Positions 1 to 8,440 are shown, counted from the stretch's first letter. The stretch: DNA of 64,000 nt from Streptomyces sp. AC555_RSS877 (GCF_019049245.1 NZ_JAGMUK010000221.1:62001-126000); one strand, 5' to 3'. Translations and numbers: made by a program. The notes: generated by a model not told the origin, from the letters alone.

Positions 1-2
1 TC

Positions 3-431
3 ACCTACCACGACCCCTGCTACCTGGGCCGCCACAACAAGATCTACACGCCCCCGCGCGAGATCATGACGGCCGTCCCGGGCCTGCGCCAGCAGGAGAT
101 GCACCGCCACAAGGAGCGCGGCTTCTGCTGCGGCGCCGGTGGCGCGCGGATGTGGATGGAGGAGCGGATCGGCAAGCGCATCAACAACGAGCGTGTCGAC
201 GAGGCCCTTTCCCTCAACCCGGACATCGTCTCCACGGCCTGCCCGTTCTGCCTCGTCATGCTGACCGACTCGGTCAACGGCAAGAAGAACGACGGCAAGG
301 CCAAGGAGTCCATCCAGGTCGTCGACGTCGCCCAGCTGCTCCTGGACTCCGTCAGGACGCCGGTGGACGACGAGCCCCCGGCGGGCGACACGGACGCCGA
401 GAGCGAGCCGGAGCCGCAGCCGGTGAAGTAG
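3..431 (+). CDS. Fe-S oxidoreductase, C-terminal part (cut by window start)
   Basis: The reading frame is open from the window edge to the TAG at 429-431 and gives the last 142 residues of a protein that begins upstream. It contains the cysteine pattern of the CCG (heterodisulfide-reductase-type) domain: DPCYLGRHN near the start, FCCGAGG about 40 residues later, and TACPFC about 40 residues after that. In this family these cysteines bind a [4Fe-4S] cluster that passes electrons between a membrane or flavin donor and a soluble partner. The acidic tail rich in E, P and D is unlikely to be catalytic. It is probably one of the large membrane-linked Fe-S reductases common in Streptomyces. The substrate cannot be told from this fragment. 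Confidence 0.85.
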   Translation, partial: TYHDPCYLGRHNKIYTPPREIMTAVPGLRQQEMHRHKERGFCCGAGGARMWMEERIGKRINNERVDEALSLNPDIVSTACPFCLVMLTDSVNGKKNDGKAKESIQVVDVAQLLLDSVRTPVDDEPPAGDTDAESEPEPQPVK

Positions 432-454
432 CCGGTTCCGCAGGTGCGTTGAAA

Positions 455-485
455 CGCCCCCATGTCCCGACCGGACATGGGGGCG
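455..485. terminator. bidirectional hairpin terminator
   Basis: A perfect 13-bp stem (455-467 with 473-485) and a 5-base loop lie in the 72-bp gap between two convergent genes. It could stop transcription from both sides. Confidence 0.75.
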
Positions 486-503
486 TCGTCGTACGCGGTC
501 CCG

Positions 504-1535
504 TCACCGAAGGCTGCGGATCGACGTGAGGATGTACACGACCAGGACGAGGAAGAAGCTCCCCCCGGCGAAGAGCAGTTCCGCAAGCCGCGGTTCCTCC
601 CCCAGCAGAAGCGGGCGCCAGCCGAGGAACACGGCCGCGGCCAGAGCCGCCCGGACCGTCTGCGCGAGTGGGGACCAGGCCAGCTTCTGCAGATCGTCGG
701 CGTCGGCGACCAGGCTGAACACGGGCGTCAGAACGCCGCCGAAGACCACCGCGAGGAGGATGAAGGCGAACAGCATCGCGCCGCCCAACTCGCTGTCCGG
801 GAAAGCCTTCCAGCGCCCCTCGGCGATCGTCGGCAGGTCCCTGCCCTCGTGGACGAACCCGCCGAGCCGCGTCGCGGACCGGGCCCACAGGACGTCGACC
901 TCACTCCCCTTGCGGGGCTTCTCGGAGGTGTACGCGCCCTTCACGGTGAGCCGTTCGGGCCCTCCGGCCACGGACACGACGAGGCGCGACGAGTAACCCT
1001 GTACGACGTCCTCGTCGTCCACGTCCGTCCGAACCGCCGTCGGCTTCTCCACGACCGTCGCGGCACTGACCTCGGCGCCGGCGTCCCGCAGCGTCTCGGC
1101 CCTGCCTCCCGCCTCCGAGCCGGTCAGCAGCGCGACGAAGAACGCGCCCGAGGAGAACGCCACGAGCATCCAGACGGCGGCGGTGCGGAGTTTGGTCCAG
1201 ATCTCGTGCCCCTGGAAGGAGAGTTCGTGGACGTCGTCCCAGTCGTCCCGGCGGCGGTCCGCACTCCCCTCCTTGCTCAGTGAGACGCCGCCCAGAAGCC
1301 GCCAACGCCCGTGCCACCAGGCAACCGCGGCGGGCACCCGCAACACCCACAGCGCCAGCGCCCGCACCACCGCACACCCCGCCGCGACGGCGCCCCACAC
1401 CAGCGGCCCGTTCCACGGCTGGGGCGTGGGCGCGACGCCGAGCAGCCACGTACAGGCCACCGCGGTGGCCACCCAGCCCGCCAGCGCACACAGCCGTACG
1501 ACCCAGACCAGCACCCAGAACAACACAGAGTGCAT
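504..1535 (-). CDS. membrane protein of unknown function (DUF3592-like)
   Basis: The 343-residue product has two N-terminal membrane segments (about residues 5-32 and 45-70), a third near 115-138, a soluble stretch of about 110 residues, and two more hydrophobic helices near 250-275 and 315-337. The soluble part, with 'GYSSRLVVSVAGG' and 'GSEVDVLWARSATRLGG', resembles the extracytoplasmic beta-rich domain of DUF3592-type proteins, but I do not recognise a named family with certainty. No catalytic motif is visible. It ends convergently against the upstream Fe-S gene with a shared terminator and appears to be a single transcription unit. Confidence 0.7.
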   Translation of the reverse strand: MHSVLFWVLVWVVRLCALAGWVATAVACTWLLGVAPTPQPWNGPLVWGAVAAGCAVVRALALWVLRVPAAVAWWHGRWRLLGGVSLSKEGSADRRRDDWDDVHELSFQGHEIWTKLRTAAVWMLVAFSSGAFFVALLTGSEAGGRAETLRDAGAEVSAATVVEKPTAVRTDVDDEDVVQGYSSRLVVSVAGGPERLTVKGAYTSEKPRKGSEVDVLWARSATRLGGFVHEGRDLPTIAEGRWKAFPDSELGGAMLFAFILLAVVFGGVLTPVFSLVADADDLQKLAWSPLAQTVRAALAAAVFLGWRPLLLGEEPRLAELLFAGGSFFLVLVVYILTSIRSLR

Positions 1536-1782
1536 GAGCGCCCTCCCCCCGACTCCCCCAAACCGAACAACCGCATCATCACGCGTCCGGCGTCACATGC
1601 AACCTCTTGGCCACCATCAGCCAAATCACCACCGGCACCCCGCACCCCGGCACACCTGCCCCTCGACACCCCTGCCAAGGGGCCCAGGGGTCCCCTAGGG
1701 GATGTCACAGCTCGGCAGCAAAGCCGGGCCCGGAACGCCAGGCCCGGCACGTCACTCTCCGAGACCAGGTACGTTCGAAGAC

Positions 1783-2688
1783 GTGGCTGGATTCAGGATC
1801 GGACGCGGCCGGGACAACGGCGCTCCTCACGCGCGACCGCAACAACCTCCGTACGGGCAGCAGCAGGCGCCCCAGGGACCGCCGTACGGCTCGTCCCAGG
1901 GACCGTCGTACGGCTACCCGCCGGCGCCGCAACCCCACCCGGGGCAGCAGTACGGCGGCGGCACCCAGGCGGGCGGTTACGACGAGCCGGAGTACTTCGG
2001 CGACGGCGGCGCATACCCGCCGCAGCCCGGCCCCGACCCGTACGCCGCCAACCAACCGGGGCACACCCAGGCGTTCTCGGTCGACGAGGACCCCTACAAC
2101 CAGGGCGGCACCTACCGCGCAGGCTCGGCCCCCACGGCCCCGGTCGGCCCCCGCCTGCACTGGAAGCAGCTGTTGAGGGGCATCGTCCTGGCCCCCAACC
2201 AGACCTTCCTCCAGATGCGCGACTACACGGTGTGGGGCCCCGCCCTCGTCGTGTCCTTCCTCTACGGCCTGCTCGCGGTCTTCGGCTTCGACGGCGCCCG
2301 CGAGGACGCGATCAACGCCACGCTGTCGAACGCGGTCCCGATCGTCCTGGTCACCGCCGTCGCGATGGTGCTGAGCTCCTTCGTCCTGGGCGTGGTCACC
2401 CACACCCTGGCCCGCCAGCTCGGCGGCGACGGCGCATGGCAGCCCACCGTCGGCCTCTCCATGCTGATCATGTCCCTCACGGACGCCCCGCGCCTGGTCG
2501 TCGCGATGTTCTTCGGCGGCGACGCGAGCTTCGTCCAGATCCTGGGCTGGGCCACCTGGGTCGCGGCCGGCGCCCTGCTGACCGTGATGGTCCGCCGCTC
2601 CCACGACCTGCCGTGGCCGAAGGCGCTGGGCGCTTCCGCGATCCAGCTGATCGCACTGCTGTCGATCGTGAAGCTGGGCACGTTCTGA
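1783..2688 (+). CDS. Yip1-like integral membrane protein
   Basis: The protein has a low-complexity N-terminus rich in P, Y, Q and G (about 115 residues with repeated PPYGQQ/SYGYPP units) and then a membrane domain with four to five hydrophobic helices. The lead-in 'WKQLLRGIVLAPNQTFLQMRDY' is typical of bacterial Yip1-domain proteins, where the family start 'P..TF..' precedes the first helix. Function is not established in bacteria; the proline/glutamine tail may mediate interactions. The frame is open to ATG 1702, but GTG 1783 (VAGFRIGRGRD) is preferred because homologues in the genus begin there and the extra 27 residues look like non-coding translation. A strong hairpin follows the stop. 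Confidence 0.75.
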   Translation: MAGFRIGRGRDNGAPHARPQQPPYGQQQAPQGPPYGSSQGPSYGYPPAPQPHPGQQYGGGTQAGGYDEPEYFGDGGAYPPQPGPDPYAANQPGHTQAFSVDEDPYNQGGTYRAGSAPTAPVGPRLHWKQLLRGIVLAPNQTFLQMRDYTVWGPALVVSFLYGLLAVFGFDGAREDAINATLSNAVPIVLVTAVAMVLSSFVLGVVTHTLARQLGGDGAWQPTVGLSMLIMSLTDAPRLVVAMFFGGDASFVQILGWATWVAAGALLTVMVRRSHDLPWPKALGASAIQLIALLSIVKLGTF

Positions 2689-2704
2689 GGTTCCGCAGCG
2701 TAGG

Positions 2705-2738
2705 AAAGGGGCTCCCCGCGTGCTGCGGGGAGCCCCTT
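2705..2738 (+). terminator. rho-independent-like terminator
   Basis: A 12-bp GC stem (GGGGCTCCCCGC / GCGGGGAGCCCC) with a 5-base loop, flanked by AAA and TT, lies just after the Yip1-like gene. The gene on the far side is antisense, so it may act in both directions. Confidence 0.8.
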
Positions 2739-2770
2739 CTCGTGGGCCGCCCAGCTACGGTCGGCCGTCC

Positions 2771-3139
2771 TCAGCTCCGGGCGTCGTACTGCTCGCGTGC
2801 CGCGAGTACCGCTTCGATGTGCTCCTCGGCCCAACGGCCCAGTGCTTCCAGGGGCATGTGCAGCGTGCGTCCCAGCGCGGTCAGTTCGTACTCGACCCTC
2901 GGCGGCACCTCGGCGTAGACATGGCGGGTGACGAGGCCGTCCCGTTCCAGGTCCCGCAGGGTGTCGGTGAGGACCTTGGCGCTGATGCCGTCGACGGCGG
3001 TGCGCAGGTCGCGAAAGCGCAACCGGCCGCTGCTGAGGGCGATGACCACCATGGCGGTCCACTTGTTGGCAATGCGGGCCAGCGACGTGCGCGAAGGGCA
3101 GGTCGCGGTCATCACATCGAAATCCGGGTGCTGTGGCAT
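2771..3139 (-). CDS. HxlR-family winged-helix regulator
   Basis: The 122-residue product carries the HxlR winged helix: 'CPSRTSLARIANKWTAMVVIALSSG', then 'RFRDLRTAVDGISAKVLTDTL' as the recognition part and 'YAEVPPRVEYELTALG' as the wing. Members are small dimeric DNA-binding proteins answering redox, aldehyde or xenobiotic signals, often through an N-terminal cysteine; here a single Cys lies near residue 14 just before the first helix, as in redox-sensing relatives. There is no divergent enzyme gene, which is where HxlR targets usually lie, so its target is unknown. It may regulate itself through the inverted repeat upstream. Start ATG 3139. Confidence 0.85.
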   Translation of the reverse strand: MPQHPDFDVMTATCPSRTSLARIANKWTAMVVIALSSGRLRFRDLRTAVDGISAKVLTDTLRDLERDGLVTRHVYAEVPPRVEYELTALGRTLHMPLEALGRWAEEHIEAVLAAREQYDARS

Positions 3140-3152
3140 GCGTCACACCGGT

Positions 3153-3186
3153 CCATCGGTTACGTGAGGTGGCTAGTTACCGATGG
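3153..3186. promoter_or_regulatory. probable HxlR operator (inverted repeat)
   Basis: CCATCGGTTAC (3153-3163) and GTTACCGATGG (3176-3186) form an 11-bp inverted repeat with one mismatch and a 12-bp spacer. It sits 14-47 bp upstream of the HxlR start. This geometry fits a dimeric winged-helix repressor binding its own promoter. Confidence 0.55.
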
Positions 3187-3254
3187 TGAGTATAGGGCTC
3201 CAGCAGCACAAACCACCGAAGGAGAGAACCCGCATCCGCATCCGCGTCCGCAGG

Positions 3255-3818
3255 TCAGACGGCTTCCTTGTTCTCCTTGGGTGCCTCTCCCGACCTGTGT
3301 ACGGGAGGCAGGACACTCCACGGGAAGTTGATCCACTCATCGGTCCGCCTCCACACGTACTCACACTTGACCAGCGACTGGGTCTTCTCGTAGATGACCG
3401 CGCTGCGCACCTCGGCGACCGTGTCGAGACAGAAGTCACGCACCAGCTTGAGCGTCTTGCCGGTGTCGGCGACGTCGTCGGTGATGAGGACCTTCTTGGA
3501 GGAGAAGTCGATGGCGTTGGGGACGGGCGCGAGCATGACGGGCATGTCGAGGGTGGTGCCGATCCCCGTGTAGAACTCGACGTTCACGAGATGGATGTTC
3601 TTGCAGTCGAGGGCGTAGGCGAGCCCGCCGGCGACGAACACCCCGCCGCGGGCGATGGAGAGCACTATGTCGGGCTCGTACCCGGAGTCGGCGATGGCCT
3701 GCGCGAGCTCGCGCACGGCGGTACCGAACGCCTCGTAGGTCAGATTCTCCCGAACACCGCTCACACCGCTCACACCACTCGCCCCCTCGCTCATCCCCGC
3801 GCTCATCCCCTCGCTCAC
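3255..3818 (-). CDS. purine-type phosphoribosyltransferase
   Basis: The 187-residue protein has the type-I phosphoribosyltransferase fold. The PRPP-binding loop is clear as '[14 protein letters not shown]' (about residues 107-120), and '[17 protein letters not shown]' supplies the loop after strand 1. It most resembles hypoxanthine/xanthine-guanine salvage enzymes of actinobacteria, which join a base to PRPP. The N-terminus is a run of MSEG, MSAG and VSG repeats that looks dispensable; the folded part starts near 'ENLTYEAF'. GTG 3818 is chosen because it overlaps the dcd stop as GTGA, so the pair is translationally coupled. Both genes act in nucleotide salvage. Confidence 0.85.
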   Translation of the reverse strand: MSEGMSAGMSEGASGVSGVSGVRENLTYEAFGTAVRELAQAIADSGYEPDIVLSIARGGVFVAGGLAYALDCKNIHLVNVEFYTGIGTTLDMPVMLAPVPNAIDFSSKKVLITDDVADTGKTLKLVRDFCLDTVAEVRSAVIYEKTQSLVKCEYVWRRTDEWINFPWSVLPPVHRSGEAPKENKEAV

Positions 3819-4390
3819 ACCTGTGTCCGATGGAAGTTGAGGAAGGAGCGGGAGGCGGTCGGCCCGCGCTGCCCCTGGTACCGGGACCCGTACCGCTCAC
3901 TCCCGTAGGGGAACTCGGCGGGCGAGCTGAGCCGGAACATGCACAGCTGCCCGATCTTCATGCCTGGCCAGAGCTTGATCGGGAGGGTGGCGAGGTTGGA
4001 CAGCTCCAGCGTCACGTGCCCCGAGAACCCCGGGTCGATGAACCCGGCGGTGGAGTGCGTGACAAGCCCCAGCCGCCCCAGGGAGCTCTTCCCCTCAAGC
4101 CGCGAAGCAAGATCGTCGGGGAACGTGATGACCTCGTACGTACTGGCGAGGACGAACTCCCCGGGATGCAGAATGAACGGCTCATCGCCCTCCGGCTCGA
4201 CGAGCCGCGTGAGATCCGCCTGCTCGACGGAGGGATCGATGTGGGGGTACCGGTGGTTCTCGAACACCCGGAAGTACCGATCAAGACGTACGTCAATGCT
4301 GGACGGCTGCACCATGGATTCGTCGAAGGGATCGATGCGCACCCGCCCGGCGTCGATCTCGGCCCGGATGTCCTTGTCTGAGAGAAGCAC
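3815..4390 (-). CDS. dcd: dCTP deaminase
   Basis: The enzyme turns dCTP into dUTP and ammonia, feeding dTMP synthesis. At 191 residues it has the standard length when started at GTG 4390 ([13 protein letters not shown]); the frame is open 60 bases further upstream but those codons are not family-like. Family signatures are '[21 protein letters not shown]', '[20 protein letters not shown]' and '[15 protein letters not shown]', which build the shared active site of the homotrimer, plus the C-terminal '[15 protein letters not shown]' that closes over the nucleotide. The stop overlaps the start of the phosphoribosyltransferase gene, giving a two-gene nucleotide unit. Confidence 0.95.
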   Translation of the reverse strand: MLLSDKDIRAEIDAGRVRIDPFDESMVQPSSIDVRLDRYFRVFENHRYPHIDPSVEQADLTRLVEPEGDEPFILHPGEFVLASTYEVITFPDDLASRLEGKSSLGRLGLVTHSTAGFIDPGFSGHVTLELSNLATLPIKLWPGMKIGQLCMFRLSSPAEFPYGSERYGSRYQGQRGPTASRSFLNFHRTQV

Positions 4391-4505
4391 GCCCCGAGGA
4401 TACGCAAGACGCGCGGACCGACCACCATCGGACGGCCCGCGCGCCACCACTGCTCTCGTACGACTACCGGTACGGATACCGATAGGGCTACTGCCGCGTC
4501 ACCTG

Positions 4506-4694
4506 CTACGCCTGATGCTTCTCCAGGGCCACCGGCACCACACTGCGGAGCCGGGCACACCGAGGACACCGGACGAGCCGTCCGGGACCGAGCCGCTCGG
4601 CCTGCTGCATCGGGAACGAAGCGGTGCTGAACACGTGCCCATCGGCACAACGGACGACGGTGCGTTCCATCAAGTCCATGAGTCCCTTCCCCAA
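4506..4694 (-). CDS. small zinc-ribbon-like protein
   Basis: A 62-residue protein with 'VVRCADGHVF' and 'RCPRCARLRS', giving Cys/His ligands spaced as in a one-zinc ribbon. It resembles a short conserved Streptomyces protein of unknown role. The initiator could be ATG 4694 or the internal MDLMERTVV. Its size, Arg content and zinc motif would suit nucleic-acid or ribosome binding, but that is inference. It stands alone between dcd and the tRNA. Confidence 0.65.
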   Translation of the reverse strand: MGKGLMDLMERTVVRCADGHVFSTASFPMQQAERLGPGRLVRCPRCARLRSVVPVALEKHQA

Positions 4695-4946
4695 GAGCCG
4701 CGTCGTCCGGCTGCTACTCGCCGCACGACAAAAGCCACATTACGGGATCAAAGAAGCGACTCTCCAGGCGGCACTCCGGCCCACCCGGCCCCTCTCCCAC
4801 GTCTCCACCGTACGCCCCAACTCCGGCCCCCCGCAGCCCGGTCACCGCCCCTTAAACACACAGCGGCCCCACGGCTTCAGCGCCGGGGGCCGGACATGAG
4901 GTAAAGTGACCGTGCGTTCCGACACCGGTTCATTCCGGCGTCTTTC

Positions 4947-5017
4947 GCGGGTGTAGTTTAGTGGTAGAACATCAGCTTCCCAAGCTGAGAGTGCGAGTTC
5001 GATTCTCGTCACCCGCT
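4947..5017 (+). tRNA. tRNA-Gly (anticodon CCC)
   Basis: The acceptor stem GCGGGTG pairs with CACCCGC. The anticodon stem TCAGC/GCTGA encloses the loop TTCCCAA (anticodon CCC, reading GGG), and the T-arm loop TTCGATT is present. The 71-nt gene lacks an encoded CCA, which is common in Streptomyces. Its 3' part, from the anticodon loop onward, is the attachment core of an integrative element (see the repeat at 7653). Confidence 0.95.
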
Positions 5018-5055
5018 CTTTTTGAAGCCCCAGGTCAGCGGCCTGGGGCTTGTTT
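4976..5055 (+). repeat. attachment-site repeat, left (attL-like)
   Basis: Bases 4976-5020 are identical to 7653-7697 (45 bp). The match extends to about 5055 / 7732 with two substitutions. It covers the tRNA from the anticodon loop to the 3' end plus the terminator, which is the usual core for tyrosine recombinases that insert into tRNA genes while restoring them. Confidence 0.85.
5025..5051 (+). terminator. terminator of tRNA-Gly
   Basis: A 10-bp perfect stem (AAGCCCCAGG / CCTGGGGCTT) with a 7-base loop starts 8 bases after the tRNA and is followed by TGTTT. The same hairpin is copied with the tRNA fragment at 7700-7728 and, damaged, at 55161-55187. Confidence 0.85.
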
Positions 5056-5309
5056 CATTGGGGAGCCGTTGCTGCGTCTTGCGAGTTTTCTGTGCCCCGG
5101 GATTGGGCACGCAGAGGGCACGCGCGCCTTGAGAGGGCGCCCCAATCACGTCGCAGCGTGACGTTGACCTGCATTTTCATGTAGATGAGCCGGAGACGAG
5201 CCCTCAGCCCGCTGTTCCCGGGCGAGGGCGATATCCGTCCTGCACGCGCTTCGTCTCGGGCGGCACACAAGCCCCTCGTGGGAGCGGGCACTTGACCGCC
5301 GAGGGTCCT

Positions 5310-5700
5310 GCGCCAGAGCGGGAGGTCGTCGGGGAGTACCCGGAACGCCTCGTGGCGGCCCAACGGGCGAACGGCCCGGAAGTCTCGTCGGTCGAGGGTG
5401 AGAATCGCGTCCGTGTCGTAGTCGGCGGCAAGCGCCACGTTCACCGCGTCGGCGAGGTCGAGGTCCAGGGCGCGGTAGCGGACGCGGGCCGATTGGGCGG
5501 CGCCCAGGTGGTGCTCCGTGATCTCCGGGATGACGACACGACCCCGGCTGATCCAGCGCCGCAGGTCGTCGACCGCGCTGAGGTGCCGCCTCCCTGCCGA
5601 GCTCAGGCACTCTTCCCCATGCCCACGTGCCGAGGACCAGCCGAGCCACGAACAGACCCTCTTCCTCACCCGGGTCCATGACCGGCTGTTCCGAACCGGG
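5310..5700 (-). pseudogene. PIN-domain toxin (VapC-like) remnant, copy 1
   Basis: The minus strand encodes the second half of a PIN ribonuclease: 'LSAVDDLRRWISRGRVVIPEIT', 'LADAVNVALAADYDTDAILT' with the acidic residues, then 'FRVLPDDLPLW'. The first half appears in another frame ('DPGEEEGLFVARLVLGTWAW'), so there is at least one frameshift, and the N-terminal active-site Asp segment is not recognisable. The reading frame also runs past the normal stop. It lies immediately inside the tRNA-Gly attachment site. Related broken copies are at 40450 and 55316. Confidence 0.65.
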
Positions 5701-5873
5701 CTGGCCGACCTCGCCGACCCCGACCAGCCCACCACGCTCCGGACCGCCACCCGCGCCTACGGCAAGGCCGGGACGACCACCTCCGACGCGCCCGGACTAG
5801 CCACCTGAACAGCCAAAACCTGCACCATCACGCAAACCGACCCGATCAGGACGGCTTCGCTCGTCCAAGCCTT

Positions 5874-6314
5874 CTAGGGAATCCTGACCGTGTAGACACC
5901 GTTGGAGAAGTCGGCGGCCGTGGGCTTGACAGTCACGCCGCCGAGAGACTGCATCCCCCCACCCGAGCCGCAGTTGCCGCCCTCCCAGGCGGAGATGTCA
6001 ATGCTGGTGCCCGCGGTGATCTTGTAGTCGGTAGCGAGTACGATCCGGCCGTTGCCGCCGGAGACGTCGGCGTCCCGCGCACCCAGGCAGGTGACGGAGG
6101 TGCCGTCATCGATCCGGAGAGTGCCGAAATACACGACGGACATGCCGGCCCCTCTGGCGGCCATCGGTACGTTGGCGGTGAGTGAGGCCGTGGTGGCTGC
6201 GGACGCTGTGGGCGCTGCGACAAGAGCGGTGGCACCGGTGAGGGCGAGCAGGGCGGCCAAGGAAGCGGAACGGGCCGTGCGGCAAGTACGGCCGTGGGGG
6301 GACGTGAGGCGCAT
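5874..6314 (-). CDS. secreted protein of unknown function
   Basis: A 146-residue protein with an Arg-rich N-terminus, a hydrophobic core 'LAALLALTGATALVAAPTASAA' and an AxA-type cleavage site near residue 40, so it should be exported. The mature part is small and beta-rich, with two cysteines ('VTCLGARD' and 'GGNCGSGGG') that could form a disulfide. Start ATG 6314 is preferred over 6326 because GGAAG lies about 6 bases upstream. I do not recognise the family. It belongs to the cargo of the 2.7-kb tRNA-flanked segment and is transcribed away from the lipoprotein gene. Confidence 0.65.
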   Translation of the reverse strand: MRLTSPHGRTCRTARSASLAALLALTGATALVAAPTASAATTASLTANVPMAARGAGMSVVYFGTLRIDDGTSVTCLGARDADVSGGNGRIVLATDYKITAGTSIDISAWEGGNCGSGGGMQSLGGVTVKPTAADFSNGVYTVRIP

Positions 6315-6497
6315 GCCGTCTTCCAATCATCGAAGGGGTTGTCCAACTCTCAAGCAATTTCCGTGACCAGTGTTACCCCAGGGAATACCGGCACGGGACC
6401 CCGGTTTCGGCCATGTTTGAGCCCCGTCGCGACCCGGGCGTACGGAGGAACCGCCGACACCGTTCCGGCCTGTGGACAAGAGGTCGCGCGGATAGGC

Positions 6498-7262
6498 GTG
6501 CTGGATCTGCTGGCGACGGCTGCTTTCGCCGTTCTCGCCGTCGGATGCTCGTCGACGGCGTCGAACGACGCGAGCTCGAAGTCCCCGTCGGACAAGGCGG
6601 TTTCGAAGACCAAGTCGGAGAACTCGGCACCACAGCTGGCCCCCGCTGCCTGCGCGGAACCGCTCGACGTGGAGTTCCAAGGCCGCGTCTGCAGGGCCGT
6701 CGAGAACGTCGACTTCGGGATCGGCAAGAAGGCGGGCAAGGCCGTCTCGGTCATGTGCGACGACACGGACCGGAAGGACGACGCGCTCGTCCCGCAGCCG
6801 GAATCGCCCGCCTACAAGATCGACGGTGTCGACCCCCGCGATGCCATCGCCGTCGACGACACCTTCTTCGTGGTCAACTCCGGCGAGCAGCTGTCCGCCA
6901 AGGTCCAGAAGCTCATCGACGACGCGACCACACGGGACCAGACGGAAGCGACGGTGCCCGAAGGCGCCTGCGCGCAGGAGGTGGAATTCGCCGGCAAGGT
7001 CTACACGGGCGTCACCGTCGACCGCGACGTCAAGACCGGCAACAAGGTGGGCAATGCCGTCCACGTCGCCTGCAACGACACACCCGGCGACCACAACGAC
7101 GGCCTCCTCCCGCAGCCGGAGTCGCCCGCATACAAGATCCCCGGCGTCGACCCCGGCATCGCCATCGCGGTCGACGACTCCCAGGACACCATGCAGATCT
7201 ACGTGGCCGACCTCGACAAGCCTCTGCCCTCCGAGATCGAGAAGCTCATCAACGCCTCGTAA
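6498..7262 (+). CDS. lipoprotein with two internal repeats (DUF6281-like?)
   Basis: The hydrophobic stretch 'LLATAAFAVLAVGCSST' ends in a lipobox (LAVGC), so the mature protein is probably anchored by a lipid. It then contains two homologous units of about 75 residues, each running from CA...VEF.G through 'PQPESPAYKI.GVDP' to AIAVDD. This is a clear internal duplication. The units loosely resemble short secreted DUF6281 proteins, but that is a weak recognition. GTG 6498 is a best guess: the frame is open far upstream, and this start leaves a short n-region without positive charge (upstream VARIG would add an Arg). Cargo of the tRNA-Gly element. Confidence 0.6.
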   Translation: MLDLLATAAFAVLAVGCSSTASNDASSKSPSDKAVSKTKSENSAPQLAPAACAEPLDVEFQGRVCRAVENVDFGIGKKAGKAVSVMCDDTDRKDDALVPQPESPAYKIDGVDPRDAIAVDDTFFVVNSGEQLSAKVQKLIDDATTRDQTEATVPEGACAQEVEFAGKVYTGVTVDRDVKTGNKVGNAVHVACNDTPGDHNDGLLPQPESPAYKIPGVDPGIAIAVDDSQDTMQIYVADLDKPLPSEIEKLINAS

Positions 7263-7527
7263 CTCCACCCCACGCACAGCCGCCGGATCGCTCCCTCCCC
7301 CTGCGCGTCGTCGACCTGCCCGTCGCCGTCGCCCAGGGGAAGCCCCTCCCTCCAATGCGCCATCGCCCAGGCCGGCTCGCGTGTACCGAGCCGAGCGGGC
7401 ATGCGGCCGCACGGCCGAAACCCCACGTGTGCACCCGCAACGGCACACCCAAACCGACCCACGACACGAAGGAACCCGGGCCAATGAGGGGCGGAGAGCC
7501 GTGTATCCCCTCTCTCCACGACGCCGT

Positions 7528-7652
7528 GCCCACAGCGTGCCCGTAAGAGCGGACAACCACGGTCAACAGGGGTGCGATCCGACCCTGACGACCACCTCAA
7601 AAGGGAGGTATCTACGCAGGTCAAAGCCATGTGGTCCGCTCAAGCGCCGTCC
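7528..7652 (+). repeat. integrative-element arm, copy A
   Basis: This stretch leads into the duplicated tRNA 3' end. It carries GCGGACAACCACGGTCAACA and further on 'CAAGCGCCGT'. The same order of motifs is found at 20905-21032 and, shorter, at 39655-39690. Sequences like this lie between the integrase gene and the att core in actinobacterial integrative elements; no integrase remains here. Confidence 0.55.
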
Positions 7653-7732
7653 CTTCCCAAGCTGAGAGTGCGAGTTCGATTCTCGTCACCCGCTCTTCTT
7701 GAAGCCCCAGGTCAGTGGCCTGGGGCTTGTTT
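7653..7732 (+). repeat. attachment-site repeat, right (attR-like), partial tRNA-Gly
   Basis: A copy of the tRNA-Gly 3' part and terminator: 45 bp identical to 4976-5020, then two substitutions. It lacks the acceptor 5' strand, D-arm and 5' anticodon stem, so it is not a tRNA gene. With the intact tRNA it brackets 2.7 kb. Confidence 0.85.
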
Positions 7733-8035
7733 GTCGGCGAGGATTTCTCTGCAGGAACCGGCCACTGGGTACACGAAGATCGGGCACGCGGAGGGCACAA
7801 GTTCTCAGCGGTCATGGCAGACTCACCGGATCTAACCGCGAACGGCTCCTCTGACCTGCGGTTTCGCCGCATCAACCACATCGGTCGCACCTGCGAGCCC
7901 TCAGCCTGCCCGTCCCACTGGAGAGACGGATGGCGCGTGCGGACGCCGCGCAGCACTGTTGATTGCCCAACTCCTGCCTGGTGGACAGGGCTTCAACGAG
8001 TCCGCAACGGTGGACGCGAGCGCTGCGACCACCCC
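7733..8035. other. no gene seen
   Basis: I see no supported coding sequence in this gap. It includes GGGCACGCGGAGGGCACAAG (7783-7802), nearly matching GGGCACGCAGAGGGCACGCG after the tRNA terminator at about 5105. The similarity to the left flank therefore continues beyond the att core. Confidence 0.4.
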
Positions 8036-8440
8036 TCAGGCGATGTCGTGGATGTTGTGCTCGGTCAGGTCGGATGCGTGCCGGGCAATGGTGCGATAGT
8101 CGTCGTCGTCGTGCAGAACGGCCAGTCCGTGATGGGCTGCAGTCGCGGCGATGACGAGGTCCACTGCTGAAGCGCTGCGGTGCTCACCGGCCCGAGCCAT
8201 CCGGTGTTGCACTGCGCTGATCCAGCGCCCCGCGTTCTTCGATACCGGCACATCGGCGTACAGGTCGGTGAACATCTCCGTGATCTCGTCGTACTCGCGT
8301 CCGTTCCGGGCACTGTGGAGGAATTCGGCGCGCTGCACGTAGCAGGATGCGATGGCCCCGGCGTCGATCGCGTCGTACCAGGCCGATCGCAGGGCCACGC
8401 CTGAGTCTCGGATCCCGGCATGTGCAGGTGCGACGGACAC
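8036..8440 (-). pseudogene. VapC-like PIN toxin, probably N-terminally truncated
   Basis: From 'AWYDAIDAGAIASCYVQRAEFLHSARN' to 'HHGLAVLHDDDDYRTIAR' this is a good PIN-domain ribonuclease. It has the Glu of 'RAEF', the Asp of 'SAVDLVIAATA' and the C-terminal acidic cluster. The first strand, which should carry the invariant Asp (LIDTSAL or similar), is missing and replaced by unrelated 'MSVAPAHAGIRDSG'. There is also no VapB antitoxin upstream. It is probably an inactive fragment left beside the att site. An intact but divergent start is possible, so this call is moderate. Confidence 0.6.

Noticed and set aside
7653-7697. Second tRNA-Gly gene
   Set aside because: Only the 3' half is present; without the 5' acceptor strand and D-arm it cannot fold as a tRNA.
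8036-8440. Functional VapBC toxin-antitoxin pair
   Set aside because: No antitoxin frame is found upstream and the first active-site strand of the PIN domain is missing.
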